A stretch of 64,000 nucleotides of DNA from Liolophura sinensis (taxonomy: Eukaryota > Mollusca > Polyplacophora > Chitonida > Chitonidae): NCBI RefSeq assembly GCF_032854445.1, contig NC_088302.1:43622645-43686644 (forward strand), given 5' to 3'. The notes under the pieces were generated by a model that saw only the letters and a program-made list of their open reading frames with translations, was not told the DNA's origin and ran no database searches. Shown here in pieces: positions 11,038-21,312 of this stretch. Position numbers and translations under genes: made by a program. Within the stretch, counting starts at the first letter, position 1, and each line of letters begins with the position of its first letter.

Positions 11038-11830
11038 GCTTGATGGTTGGACGGTCATTACTTTAACCTGAGTGTACACATGAAAAAGACATGCCGTGTG
11101 TGTTATTTTCAGAAGCTGTGTACTCTGCATGTATATGGACAAGAATTGCATCAAACATGGGTTTGTAAATATTGTGAAGCTGCGTTCACGAGTAGACAAA
11201 TAGAACAAGCTGCATTCCATAAGCCGTGTTCACAGGTGGACAAATAGATCAAGCTCCATTCCACAAACAGCGTTCACAAGTGGACAGGCCGCGATTTGTC
11301 GAATTTTACGAATATATATATTACAAATTGCTAATTCCGTTCTCATCGGATTTGTTGAATCCGACAAATCGCACAATGTGAACTTGATATAAACACTTGG
11401 CATAAAAATAAAATCTTTCTCTGGTTGTATCAGAAAGGATTTTTTTATTATCTACACTGTTCGATAGCAAATCCACCGCCAAAATAACAAATTGGCTAAT
11501 ACAATTATGTGACTTACTCATAATTGTTGCACCAGTACCCGAGTATCATTTGCGTATGTCAGCTCCTATTTATTAACATCAAACCCGCACCACTGCAAAA
11601 GCATTTTCGTACCTTAAGGCTAGAGAAGAGGTTCAACAGACCAACTAACGCTTCTCACACCTAAGAAGCAATGAGTTCTGTGGGTATTTGAAGTGGGAAT
11701 CCAGCCCAGAAAGTTTCACTCTTTGACAATATTACCATAAGTCTAACAAATACAGAAATTCCAATCCAAGAGATACGCAATCATTTTTTCCAGACAGGGA
11801 TATAAGCCAGTCATTTGTCACACATTTGTC
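11038..11830. other. Central spacer of the palindrome
   Basis: Holds a 66-codon frame (11047-11247, +) with CRVC and CKYC pairs spaced like a zinc-binding tail, reminiscent of the cysteine-rich end of piggyBac transposases. The second half of that frame is a roughly 50-bp tandem repeat (GTTCAC.AGT.GACAAATAGA), which argues against a normal protein. No other coding content is seen. Confidence 0.35.
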
Positions 11831-11995
11831 CTCAAAACAGCACGCCTGAATAATTGCACACCAATTTTTCTTTGTATGTAAAGTATGTACAGCCTAATGA
11901 CAACATGAACGGTTTGAATCGTCAAATAATACATACGATGTTCTACTGGATAATTGTTGTAGCTTTAAGTTAATTCCCATCATCGGAACTAGTTA
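11831..11995 (-). repeat. Right arm, inner inverted-repeat block
   Basis: Complement of 10866-11037. Confidence 0.85.
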
Positions 11996-12074
11996 CTTTG
12001 ACAGTGAGGCAGCCATACAAATACAGTGTTGACATAAAAATTAATATATCACAAAACTACCATAACATAAATTT

Positions 12075-13107
12075 TAAGGCGATGCGACTCGTTTCCATTA
12101 GGCTTCTACCCTGTTGACAAGAAACAAAAGTGAATAAACCCTATAACTTTAGCACTTAACTGGTGAGAGTTTGGGAAAGGATAGACAGACCCACAATGCA
12201 CCCTCAATATGACGTATAAGAACAGAAGAGAACAAATTCTTGTGAAGCGGAAAATCCATGTATGTTCAAATGGCCTTTAAATGCACAGAGAATGATTTAG
12301 ACAATCTGGAAATTGTTGCATCGACTCTACCCAAATATTAAGAGGACAAAGAAGTCTAAACTACAGAGACTGGTAAACAGCATATCATAGGATCACATTT
12401 CATTTTTGTACAGCGTGATCAAACTTTTGCTGGTATGAAAATACATATTTTCCCCACATTTACCCATCCCATGTTCATAGCTATCACTTGAAATGATGGA
12501 GAAAACCTTGAAGCTGTGTCAATCGAAGCTGTACCTCATCATGAAAGTGTCGCCAAATTTGGATATATGAGCATGACCATTATGGCTAGCTGGTCAGGGA
12601 TATGGATGGATACATCACATCTGATTTTCCACCCTCATCCCTTCTCGTGGCGGCCTTACTTTTCATATTATTTCAAGTGAAACCAATGGCGACGTCATAA
12701 CGCCACAGAATGAATGAACATATGTGTTCACAGACTCCTTACAGCGCATGTGCCGCTCTCTATGCACACTTTACATCACTGCCAACAATGGACAAGCTTG
12801 ACATTTGGAGCCGGTGTGACGCACATAGGCGTGTTTAGACTCAACCTCACCACTGATGCTCATGCGAGGAAATATTTAATCAATAAAATTGGTTCCCGTA
12901 TCACTTAACACCATGTGTATACTTTAAATGAAGAGAATCCATGTGTATAAAGTGTTATTAGAAACAACGGTTAAAACGGAGTTTTTATATATTCTGACAT
13001 CACTTCCTACCTCATCATCGCAGCCCCCGTGACCTCGGCATGGTTCAAGATTTCTCTGCAAAATTTGCTAGTGGTGGTAGTGATGTAAAGTGAATGCAGA
13101 GAGCGAA
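12075..13107 (-). repeat. Right arm, main inverted-repeat block
   Basis: Complement of 9636-10665, with nearly equal length and scattered substitutions. Confidence 0.85.
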
Positions 13108-13549
13108 ACATGTGCTCTGAGTGTGTTTTGTTATATATATATGTTTTACAGGGGAGACGAGGCCGTCTCCCAGCCAGCCAGTTAACCTAACAGAAGAAAG
13201 ATCCAGTGTTTCCTGACCACATCCCACATGCTTGAATCTTGGAGAAACTCCATAATTCATGAAGTCAAACTGACTCATTTCTACAGGGGACATCTTCACA
13301 CTCTCTGAATGCGGGCTTAGAAAAGGTATGACTGCCGATACTAACAGATAATTGCGTGACATGACAAGCTATTCCATCAGACAATCCAGAAGCTAGAGAC
13401 CACGTGATTTCCCTGGTTACAAAGAGGATGGGTGAAGAAATTCGTCGCGCAAAAATATTACACAGGAATATGCCTGTTGTCAAATCGATGTCAGTAATAC
13501 TATACACACTGCTGCAATGTTATACCATACCATGCTATACTGTACAATG

Positions 13550-13876
13550 TTATTTTGCTCCCTTCTCGACCACGACTCCCTCATCCTCCTCGCTCATTGG
13601 ACGACGCAGCGCGGACCTCAGTGAAATAAACGAGGGGGAAAACACAAACGCCCAACCCAACCATCTCATTGGTCCGTTTTGGCGCCACGCAACTTTACAA
13701 GAATACCCATTGCGTGGGTAGTGCCGTCGAGCGGGACGGTGCAGCGTGTACGTGTCCTGCTGGGCCATCCAAGCCGACGCGCGGGTCCGACTTATTTTGA
13801 GTCCATGCTGCCGGGCTGCTTTGAGCAAGGGCTGAACGCCGCTGTAAACCGCTGGACTGTCGGAGTCATAGCACAA
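13550..13876 (-). pseudogene. Polinton-type integrase N-terminal fragment, right arm
   Basis: Mirror copy of the left-arm fragment, reading YSGVQPLLKAARQHGLK then MAQQDTYTLHRPARRHYPRN. It is closer to the family pattern (YTLHRP, HYPRN) than the left copy. After PRN it continues into unrelated sequence, so the catalytic core is absent here too. An upstream candidate start is the ATG in CTCCATGCATTG. Confidence 0.65.
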
Positions 13877-14365
13877 TGCATGGAGAGCGGTATCGACCGG
13901 GTCTGAGTCTCTGCACGAGAGCGATCTCTGAGCCCGCTTCTGTCCCTTGTGTCCGTGTGTAGTGAGTGAACCTATCGAGACAGCGGATATATATTATCCA
14001 GTGTACATGGATTTGTCAACAATATTCAGGCAGCAAGACGGACTACGTAATCACCCATTGGTCAGTTTTGGCGCGACATAGAGTCGAAGGAGCTGCTCTC
14101 GCGCATGACATCAGTTTTGGCGCGAATGACATGGGGCGCACCCAGTTTTGGTGCGAACGATATGGAGCTCACCCATTGATCTGTTTTGGCGCGACAATGT
14201 CTGATGCTCTCGCGCGTGACATTTTGGCACGACATGGAACGTGTGACTACACGCGGCTGACGTCACGCACAGAGCGCGGACTCAACGACACACCTCCACC
14301 TCCTCATCTCCACCTCCTCATCTCCACCTCCTCAATGGGACACGTTTGCAACATTCCCTACTACT
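13648..14365 (-). repeat. Right terminal inverted-repeat block
   Basis: Complement of 8671-9148 with an extra about 240 bp at 13880-14110. It ends CCCTACTACT at 14365, followed by GATGCA. Confidence 0.75.
14066..14232. promoter_or_regulatory. Cluster of E2F-like motifs, right end
   Basis: TTTTGGCGCGA at about 14066, 14115 and 14183, with near versions at 14146 (TTTTGGTGCGA) and 14222 (TTTTGGCACGA). They are spaced 30-50 bp apart, upstream of the right-arm integrase fragment. Another TTTTGGCGCC is at 13677. Confidence 0.45.
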
Positions 14366-14805
14366 GATGCATACGTACCGTACATATTTATAAAATTGTT
14401 ATGCTTACATGGCATAAAACCAAGAGGTGGTATTCTAACTACAGGCTAACCATTTTGTCTTAACATACTTGGAAATAACTTTTTTGTCATATATGCCGTG
14501 AACGCACTCCTGACTATCGTGTTTACCTATAAAGATACTGAGAAGTAACAGTAATTGCGGAACACATTTAACAATAACGTAAACATGTCTTCCACAAGGA
14601 CAGGTCCAACACGCCTGTCCAACTGACGCAGTCGATAGAGCCATTATTTACCAAGATTTCAAAAGATATAAATGTGCCAGACACGCTTCATGCACACTCG
14701 TCTTGAGGCACCAAACGTCTGAGTCAACTGATTTCGAGCCGAAGATCCATAAACTGGAGTGAAGAGCAGAGACTAATGAATCGTCCTGCGCCTTTGTAAG
14801 CAGAC

Positions 14806-15010
14806 GCCTCGCCGTCTATGTGACTCTGCATGTGTTAGATTCGTCTGCTCGCCGTCCATGTGACTCTGCATATGTTAGATTTATCTGTTCGCCGTCCATA
14901 TGACTTTGCATGTGTTAGGTTCATCTGCTCGCCCTCCATGTGACTCTGTATGTGTTAGGTTCATCTGCTCGCCCTCCATGTGACTCTGCATGTGTTAGAT
15001 TCATCTTCTC
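14806..15010. repeat. 40-bp minisatellite, five units
   Basis: GCCGTCCATGTGACTCTGCA recurs at 14811, 14851, 14891, 14931 and 14971, exactly 40 bp apart, followed by TGTGTTAGATTCATCTGCTC. Confidence 0.95.
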
Positions 15011-15082
15011 TGGGAACTACTTTCTCTTTTAAATATGACGGGACGATAACACCCCCAAAACCATCATTATGGCTTTTGGCTG

Positions 15083-15350
15083 TCAGTTATTATGAAGAAA
15101 ATTCCAGGAAATCAATCGTCTTTCAACACCTCCCTCGAGACAAAATATACGATGAACCTTGAAAGTTATGCTCCCTGAAATCTTCACCACCCCACTCTGC
15201 TTCAAGTTTGATCCCGAAGCAAATCGCTCTTCGAGGTTAAAAACATATTCCTTCCCACTGGCGTTACTGGCCTTACTACCGATCTGGCAAGTATGAGTTA
15301 CCAATCTGTTCACACACACGGACAATGACTTTCACCCTGTAAACATCAAC
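15083..15350 (-). CDS. Possible exon paralogous to the start of the 63-bp repeat frame
   Basis: The minus-strand frame contains YVFNLEERF, matching LVFNLDDRF at about 16940. Over the eight codons VFNL(E/D)(E/D)RF the two DNA copies differ at seven sites, all third codon positions, which is the signature of selection on protein sequence. Both are preceded by a TTTACAGGGTG.AAGTCA.TG block that looks like a splice acceptor and exon start. This copy has an in-frame TGA shortly after that block. The product is not recognised. Confidence 0.35.
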
Positions 15351-15639
15351 ATAACAATCTCAAAGCACAAATGACAGGGGACAGTCCATGTGTGTGTAAA
15401 GATCAACTGAGCTCTTCCTCAGCCAGATCACCAGTTACCAATCAATTAATATATTGCTCATAGCTTGATCTCTAAATATTGCCAAGGCACAACTTTATCT
15501 CATTAACGGTCTTCTCAATAGTTTTCATTTAGGGGTGCATAACACACACTTTCAGTCCATCACACACACTTTCTAAAAATCACAGATCAAGCATTAAACA
15601 CTCTGCTTTAGTAGAAAACAAATTTAAAGACGAGCTATC

Positions 15640-16880
15640 TCTCAAAGAATCTTCGGCACAGCCATTGTCACACCTAATCTGTTCTTCATTAGGCGTCTTT
15701 CCCAAGAAAGAATCTCCGGCACAGTCATTGTCACTCGTAATTTGTTCTTCATTATGCGTCATTTCCAAGAAAAAATCTTCACCACAATCATTGTCACTCC
15801 TAATCTGTTCTTCATTAGGCGTCATTCCCAAGAACAATCTCCGCCACAATTATTGTCACACCTAATCTGTTCTTTATTAGGCGTCATTCCCAAGAAAGAA
15901 TATCCGCCACAATCATTGTCACACCTAATCTGTTTTTCATTAGGCGTCATTTCCAAGAAAATTCTCCGGCACAGTCATTGTCACTCGTAATGTGTTCTTC
16001 ATTATGCGTCTTTCCCAAGAAAGAATATCCGCCACAATCATTGTCACACCTAATCTGTTCTTCATTAGGCGTCATTCCCAAGAAAGAATCTTCACCACAA
16101 TCATTGTCACACCTAATCTGTTCTTCATTAGGCGTCATTCCCAAGAAAGAATCTCCGCCACAATCATTGTCACACCTAATCTGTTCTTCATTAGGCGTCA
16201 TTCCCAAGAAAAAATCTTCACCACAATCATTGTCACACCTAATCTGTTCTTCATTAGGCGTCATTCCCAAGAAAGAATCTCCGCCACAATTATTGTCACA
16301 CCTAATCTGTTCTTCATTATGCGTCATTCCCAAGATTTTTTTTTTTTTTTTTTTTTTTGATTGGTGTTTTACGCCGTACTCAAGAATATTTCACTTATAC
16401 GACGGCGGCCAGCATTATGGTGGGTTTAAACCGGGCAGAGCCCGGGGGAAACCCACGACCATCCGCAGGTTGCTGGCAGACCTTCCCACGTACGGCCGGA
16501 GAGGAAGGCAGCATGAGCTGGTCTTGAACTCACAGCGACCGCATTGGTGAGAGGCTTCTGGGTCATTACGCTGCGCTAGCGCGCTAACCGACTGAGCCAC
16601 GGAGGCCCCCTCATTCCCAAGAAAAAATATCCGCCACAATCATTGTCACACCTAATCTGTTCTTCATTAGGCGTCATTTCCAAGAAACAATCTCCGGTAC
16701 AGTCATTGCCACTTGTAATTTGTTTTTCATCAGGCGTTTTTCCCAAGAAAGAATCTCCGGCACAGTCATTGTCGCTCGTAATTTGTCCTTCATTAGGCGT
16801 CTTTCCCAAGAAAGAATCTCTGGCACAGTCATTGTCACTCGTAATTTGTTCTTCATTAGGCGTCATTTCCAAGAAAGAAT
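15640..16880. repeat. 63-bp minisatellite, about 15 units
   Basis: The unit includes GTTCTTCATTAGGCGTCATT and CACAATCATTGTCACACCTA. Unit starts lie near 15680, 15743, 15806, 15869, 15931, 15993, 16056, 16119, 16182, 16245, 16308, then after a SINE at 16660, 16722, 16785 and 16848. Units in the middle are the most uniform. Confidence 0.95.
16336..16610 (-). mobile_element. SINE-A, full length, with perfect target duplication
   Basis: Complete minus-strand copy. Read on its own strand it has a tRNA-like head GGCCTCCGTGGCTCAGTCGG, a B-box-like region, a body with CCGGCCGTACGTGGGAAGGTC and a 3' end of ACGGCGTAAAACACCAATC followed by an A-tract. It lies within the 63-bp array and is flanked by TCATTCCCAAGA at 16324-16335 and 16611-16622. 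The intact duplication indicates a fairly recent insertion. Confidence 0.95.
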
Positions 16881-17060
16881 CCGAAAAGAAAGAAAGGGAA
16901 TGTTCCACCAACATCAACAAAAAACGGTCGTCCAGATTGAACACCAGATTGTCTTCCATTCTACACTTCATAAACAGTGACTTACACCCTGTAAATGTCA
17001 ACATCTAGATTTTGTCCGGTCCGAACCTACTATGTAACATAACGTCACCCTGAGGGATCT

Positions 17061-17196
17061 GGGCCCGGTTTCATGAAGCTCACTGAGCCAAGTACATGTA
17101 AGCCCTGAACTACCACGCCAACGTATGTTGTAGAGATATAAAGTGCACTCAGCTAAGGGCAACTTAACACTAAGTAAGCTTCATGAAACCGGCCCC
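17061..17196. mobile_element. MITE-like palindrome
   Basis: Ends GGGCCCGGTTTCATGAAGCT and AGCTTCATGAAACCGGCCC form about 20-bp terminal inverted repeats around a 136-bp non-coding core. The superfamily is not determined. Confidence 0.75.
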
Positions 17197-18218
17197 TGTA
17201 TTTCTACAATTGTTAAAATGATATAGATTTATTTTGTATTTTTTTGTCCGTCTAACTTAGGGGTGTAGCAAAATACGACTGCTTCTATGGTTCGGTTGAT
17301 CATGCATAGCTAATAAATGTCGTTATTTTCTTTGCCTATTCTTATATATAAATATCTGGTCTTCACATCTGTTTTTTTTTTCATAATTTTCTAAATACCA
17401 AAGACTCTGGTGGGGTGATAACGGCTGTTGTTATCTCGGACCCTTTTTTCACCAATCACCATTGTTTTAACTTCACACTAATTACAAATAATGAATTCAT
17501 AAGATGCTCTAGTTTGAGTCTTCATTTTAACCTTAATCTCAAGAATTTTGTCACTAAACAACTAAATGATCTTATAACAGAATTCATTCTGTCGTGTGAT
17601 CTATCAGTAATTGTAGTCATACTGTAGACCTCTCTGGTTCGATCTGTCCATCTCTCCGACCTTTCATCGTGCTCACATAAAATCTTACATCTTTAAAGTT
17701 ATTGATCTCATAGCAAAAAAGCGTGTAAATCGGTAGAAATCAACAAATAATCAATCTTGGAAAATGATCTTTAGATGACATAGCACACATTTTTGTATAG
17801 ATTGTGTAGATTTACCTACGATATGCGCAGAACATATATAATCATGTATCAACCTTAAGCGGTTAAATGAATACTCCTGGGCGAAGTTGTTCGAAAGTGT
17901 ATTAGCTTAATACTGGTATTAGGTCATATTTTATACTTAATATACTATCACTTAATTATTTTTGGGCTAGGTACAAAAATGAAGACATGGCCTAAAGATA
18001 AATCTGGTATCAAGTCTTGAAACAGATTTGAACAACTGCGTTCTGTTCAGTGACAGCTCACTCTATTTCTTACCTCGTCACAGTCAAGGTCATAGACCGC
18101 AAATTTTTATAATTCATTTGACAATCCATTGATGGTAAAATTTATTTGTTTTGACGACAGACTTACAGCTGAATATTTAACATAGGCTAATTAAACAGAC
18201 TTCATCAAGCTACACAAA
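17197..18218. other. Non-coding interval
   Basis: No supported gene or repeat. AT-rich; the open frame at 17415-17627 has no recognisable features. Confidence 0.6.
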
Positions 18219-18390
18219 GGGGGTCGAGGTGGTTAGCGTGCCAGCGGGGCGCAATAACCCGGAACCTCTCACCAGTGTAGTCGCTGTTAATTCGAGTTAA
18301 GCTCATACGTGGTCTGTCAGCAACTTGCGGACGAAATATTCTTAACTTCAGCGTAAAACACAAATCAAAAAAATAAATATAAATATAAAT
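18219..18390 (+). mobile_element. SINE-A copy, degraded
   Basis: Head GTCGAGGTGGTTAGCGTG, later CTCACCAGTGTAGTCGCTG, then the CGTAAAACACAAATCAAA 3' end and an AAATAT tail. Internally deleted. Confidence 0.75.
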
Positions 18391-18427
18391 GAAGCAGCAC
18401 AAAATGTCTACGTCAACTATCTATATC

Positions 18428-18567
18428 TCCGGCCGTACGTGGGAAGGTCTGCAGCAACCTGCGGATGGTCGCGGGTTTTACCCGGGCCCTGCCCGGTTTC
18501 CTCCCACCGCAATGCTGGCCGCCGTCATATAAGGGATATTATTCACCAATCAAATAAATAAATAAAT
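18428..18567 (+). mobile_element. SINE-A copy, 5' truncated
   Basis: Starts in the CCGGCCGTACGTGGGAAGG body segment and ends CACCAATCAAATAAATAAAT. Confidence 0.85.
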
Positions 18568-19055
18568 CAACTATCTATAAATTCTTTACCGGTATCCAAA
18601 ATTTTTTTCCGCCTGGCACTGAGCCAAATGACCACAATTCGCTAAACACCCAGCACAGTTCAACGATGTCTGAAAGTAACATAAAATGAGTCATTACCAA
18701 AAATATGTCTGAAGGACATCTAAACATAAATGTCCTCATCATATTTTCATTTTGCTTTTCCCACCATTTGAAGTGGGTAAACGGTAAGTGCCTAAAATAT
18801 TTTTTTATCCGCCTCCCATAGAGTGGCGGGTAAAAAACCCCCCAAAATCTCTGTAAACAGATGATATTCGATTTATTTCATGTTTGTGAAACCCCTGCGG
18901 GAAAAATGGAATTGATTAATCTGTTTGATTTGGAAGTTGTACTATTCTTTCAAATATTTCACTTGTATACCTGTTGTCAAAGATAATCTTTAGGCCAAGA
19001 TGACAGAAAGTGGCTAGTTTTATTTGTCTACGCGAAGTAATATATTATCTTCATT
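18568..19055. other. Non-coding interval
   Basis: Nothing supported. Two GGCGGGTAAA / GCCTCCCA-type short G/C words near 18820 only. Confidence 0.55.
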
Positions 19056-19152
19056 GATTGGTGTTTTACGCAGTCCTCAAGAATGTATTACTTACACGAC
19101 TATTGGCATGTTGCTGTGAGACCTTCACACGGAGACGAAGCCGGCATGACGG
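19056..19152 (-). mobile_element. SINE-A fragment
   Basis: GATTGGTGTTTTACGCAGTC, AAGAATGTATTACTTACACG, then a shortened body ending GAAGCCGGCATGAC, directly adjoining a palindrome. Confidence 0.7.
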
Positions 19153-19278
19153 CCTTCTTGCACAAAGCGATCGTAGGTTAAGTTGATTGTAACTATCATG
19201 GCAACATATGTTTTCAACATGTGTCGTCATGGTAGTTAAAATCAGCTTAGCCTACGATTACTTTGTGCAAGCGGCCGC
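19153..19278. mobile_element. Palindromic MITE-like element
   Basis: CTTGCACAAAGCGATCGTAG on the left is mirrored by CTACGATTACTTTGTGCAAG on the right. The arms continue through TAACTA.CATG and meet near CATATGTTTTCAACATGTG. About 120 bp, non-coding. Confidence 0.75.
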
Positions 19279-19479
19279 TGGACTTGTACAAAATTCAGTA
19301 CTGATCAGGTTAGTTTTCAGAACATCACTTTCTCGCAAGACCTGACAGCGACGTATAGTAAGAAATTAGGTCAAACGTGTCAAAACACACATCTACAGAT
19401 TCCAGTGAAAAAAGTGTACCAACAAAAGATAACTAGTTACAAAAGGACAGAGAGTATGCCCAGACACCAGCGACGACAG

Positions 19480-19710
19480 TCATAGTTGGCAAATGATCAC
19501 ACGTAAACGTGAAATATTCCCTGTTATGAATTTACCTCAGTTATGGTTTTATTCTAACTGTTCAACATGTGGCTTAAACAGAATTTGGTTTGAAAAAAAC
19601 AATTAGTGATGTTAATAGCCAATCATTAAGTGTCACTAGACAAGAATTACTTAAAATGCTATGTTATTGTCACATTAAATAAGTAACAAGTAACATAAAA
19701 TCCTGAATTG
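19480..19710. repeat. Diverged dispersed repeat, copy 2
   Basis: Resembles about 1-100 and 955-1110: CAACATG.GGCTTAA, GTGATGTTA, AGAATTACT.AAAATGCT and ATAAAATCCTGA in the same order. Confidence 0.5.
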
Positions 19711-20451
19711 TTAAGAAGCATACTATATTGTTTTGTATGATTAAGACTGTTAGTCATTTTATAATAATTCATGAAATGATTGTTTGATCAATCAATCAAG
19801 AAATATATAAAATAATATAATTCAACAGTTTTATCTTTGTTATATGGTAGTTTGCTTGGCAATAATATGAAAAAAACTAAGGTTCTAAACTAATAGAATG
19901 ATAAAATCTAATGTGCTAAGGCTCTGGATGGTGGTCTTTTCTTACGTACCACATATTTGGAAAAGATTACCGATGACAAGGTAACATTAGTTTCATCACA
20001 TGAAGGGTGCATATTGGGCTGGTAGTTGTTCTCATAGAGGCTAACTGTCTGACAGATGGTATAATCGAAAGATGATCTAATAGTCTCAACATCGTCGGAT
20101 GTACCACGGGGTGGATTTAGAGTTTTATATACCATTAAAACAGTGCTGGCGTTAAGCAACGAAACACTCTCGGAAACCATCGGCAACTTAGGACAATGTG
20201 GCTTTTCGTGACAAAACTAAACGCTGATCAAACTCTCGCTGACGTCCAACAGGCCTGTAGAGTAGTGTCCCCTGTGTTGAAGCCGACCAGACAGTCTCAT
20301 GTGCATCACGCTATCGCATACAAAAATTAATTCGTGAAATAAAACGACATTTTGTTAACAACGCGACCAATTTCTAGATAAACATCTTGCTAAATGGAGG
20401 CGACAATAGATATTCCTATACTAATCGTCAACCACAGATAGAAAGACCCAT
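19711..20451. other. Non-coding interval
   Basis: No supported gene. The 92-codon minus frame at 19908-20186 has no recognised domain or clear splice context. Confidence 0.5.
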
Positions 20452-21090
20452 AGTTTATATCAGGGTTCATGTGATCATCAACTGCTGGTAATGTTTACAT
20501 CAGCTTTCATGTAATCATCAACTGCTGGTAGTGTTTATATCAGCTTTTATGTATTAATCAACTGCTGGTAATGTTTACATCAGCGTTCATGTGATCATCA
20601 ACTGCTGGAAGTGTTTATATCAGCGTTCATGTGATCATCAACTGCTGGTAATGTTTATATCAGCGTCCATGTAATCATCAGGGGCCTCCGTGGCTCAGTC
20701 AGTTAGCGCGCTAGCGCAGCGTAATGATCCAGGAGTTTCCCCAATGCGGTCGCTGTGAGTTCAAGTCCAGTTCATGCTGGCTTCCTCTCCGGCCGTGCGT
20801 GGGAAGGTCTGCCAGCAACCTGCGGATGGTCGTGGGTTTCCCCCGCGCTGTGCCCGGTTTCCACCCATCATAATGCTGGCCGCCGTCGTATAAGTGAAAT
20901 ATTCTTGAGTACGGCGTAAAACACCAATCAAATAAATAAATAAATAAATCCATGTAATCGTCAACTGCTGGTAGTTTTTATATCAACGTTCATGTGATCA
21001 TCAACTGCTGGTAATGTTTATATCAGCTTTCATGTCATCTTCATCTGCTGGTAGTATTTATATCAGCGGTCATGTGATAATCGGTAGTGT
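20452..21090. repeat. 40-bp minisatellite, about nine units, split by SINE
   Basis: Unit: TATCAGCGTTCATGTGATCA then TCAACTGCTGGTAATGTT. Starts are near 20457, 20497, 20537, 20577, 20617 and 20657, then after the SINE near 20979, 21019 and 21059. Confidence 0.95.
20681..20949 (+). mobile_element. SINE-A, full length, inside minisatellite
   Basis: Complete copy from GGGGCCTCCGTGGCTCAGTC to an (AAAT)n tail. Flanks CCATGTAATCATCA (20667-20680) and CCATGTAATCGTCA (20950-20963) are a target duplication with one mismatch, though the array's own repetition could also give this match. Confidence 0.95.
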
Positions 21091-21118
21091 TTAACTGATA
21101 CACGAAGAAACATATGCG

Positions 21119-21312
21119 CCAACCGTTTCGGTAGGTCAATGGGTAGAGCATCCGCCTCGAAGCCGGGAGACGTGGGATCAGACCAAGATTGGATCGTGCT
21201 AATGACTTTGAAACTAGTTCTTGTAGTTGCCTCGTTTGACGCTCAGCATTGACAGGATAGAACAAAGAAACAGAACTGTCTTGTCTGTCGACTGCGACAT
21301 GGATTCACCCTG
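21119..21312 (+). mobile_element. SINE-B copy with tRNA-like head
   Basis: GGTCAATGGGTAGAGCATCC resembles an A box and GTGGGATCAGACC a B box, followed by the SINE-B body (TTGCCTCGTTTGACGCTCAG). The 3' half is missing. It shows the tRNA origin of the family; it is not a functional tRNA gene. Confidence 0.7.

Larger units (their letters stand above)
8671..14365. mobile_element. Palindromic Polinton/Maverick-like element
   Basis: A 5.7 kb element with long inverted arms. Matching blocks are 8671-9148 with 13648-14365, 9636-10665 with 12075-13107, and 10866-11037 with 11831-11995. The ends are 5'-AGTAGTAGGG...CCCTACTACT-3', flanked by GATACA and GATGCA. AG...CT ends, 6-bp target duplications and long inverted repeats are Polinton/Maverick hallmarks. 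Each arm carries the same integrase N-terminal fragment, read inward. Unmatched insertions lie between the blocks, and the right arm has about 240 bp (13880-14110) that the left lacks. No polymerase, capsid or protease gene is present, so it is non-autonomous. It may have formed by inverted duplication of one end of a larger element. Confidence 0.7.
15580..17004 (-). pseudogene. 21-residue-repeat open frame, split by a SINE
   Basis: Reading on the minus strand from 17004, a non-repeated leader (GCKSLFMKCRMEDN, then VFNLDDRF) runs into tandem 21-residue repeats of the form TPNEEQI.(S/C)DNDC(A/G)GDSFLG(M/K). The frame is cut by the SINE at 16336-16610 and resumes after it. Because 63 is a multiple of three, frames stay open in repeat arrays by default, so openness alone is weak evidence; the + strand is open as well. 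A unit near 15850 is off length and shifts the frame. The last segment ends at 15580. It may be an exonic minisatellite in a secreted acidic Cys-containing protein, or simply a minisatellite. Confidence 0.35.

Noticed and set aside
9842-12908. Two nearly identical 64-codon frames (9842-10036 minus, 12714-12908 plus)
   Set aside because: Identity is fully explained by the inverted arms; there is no family match.
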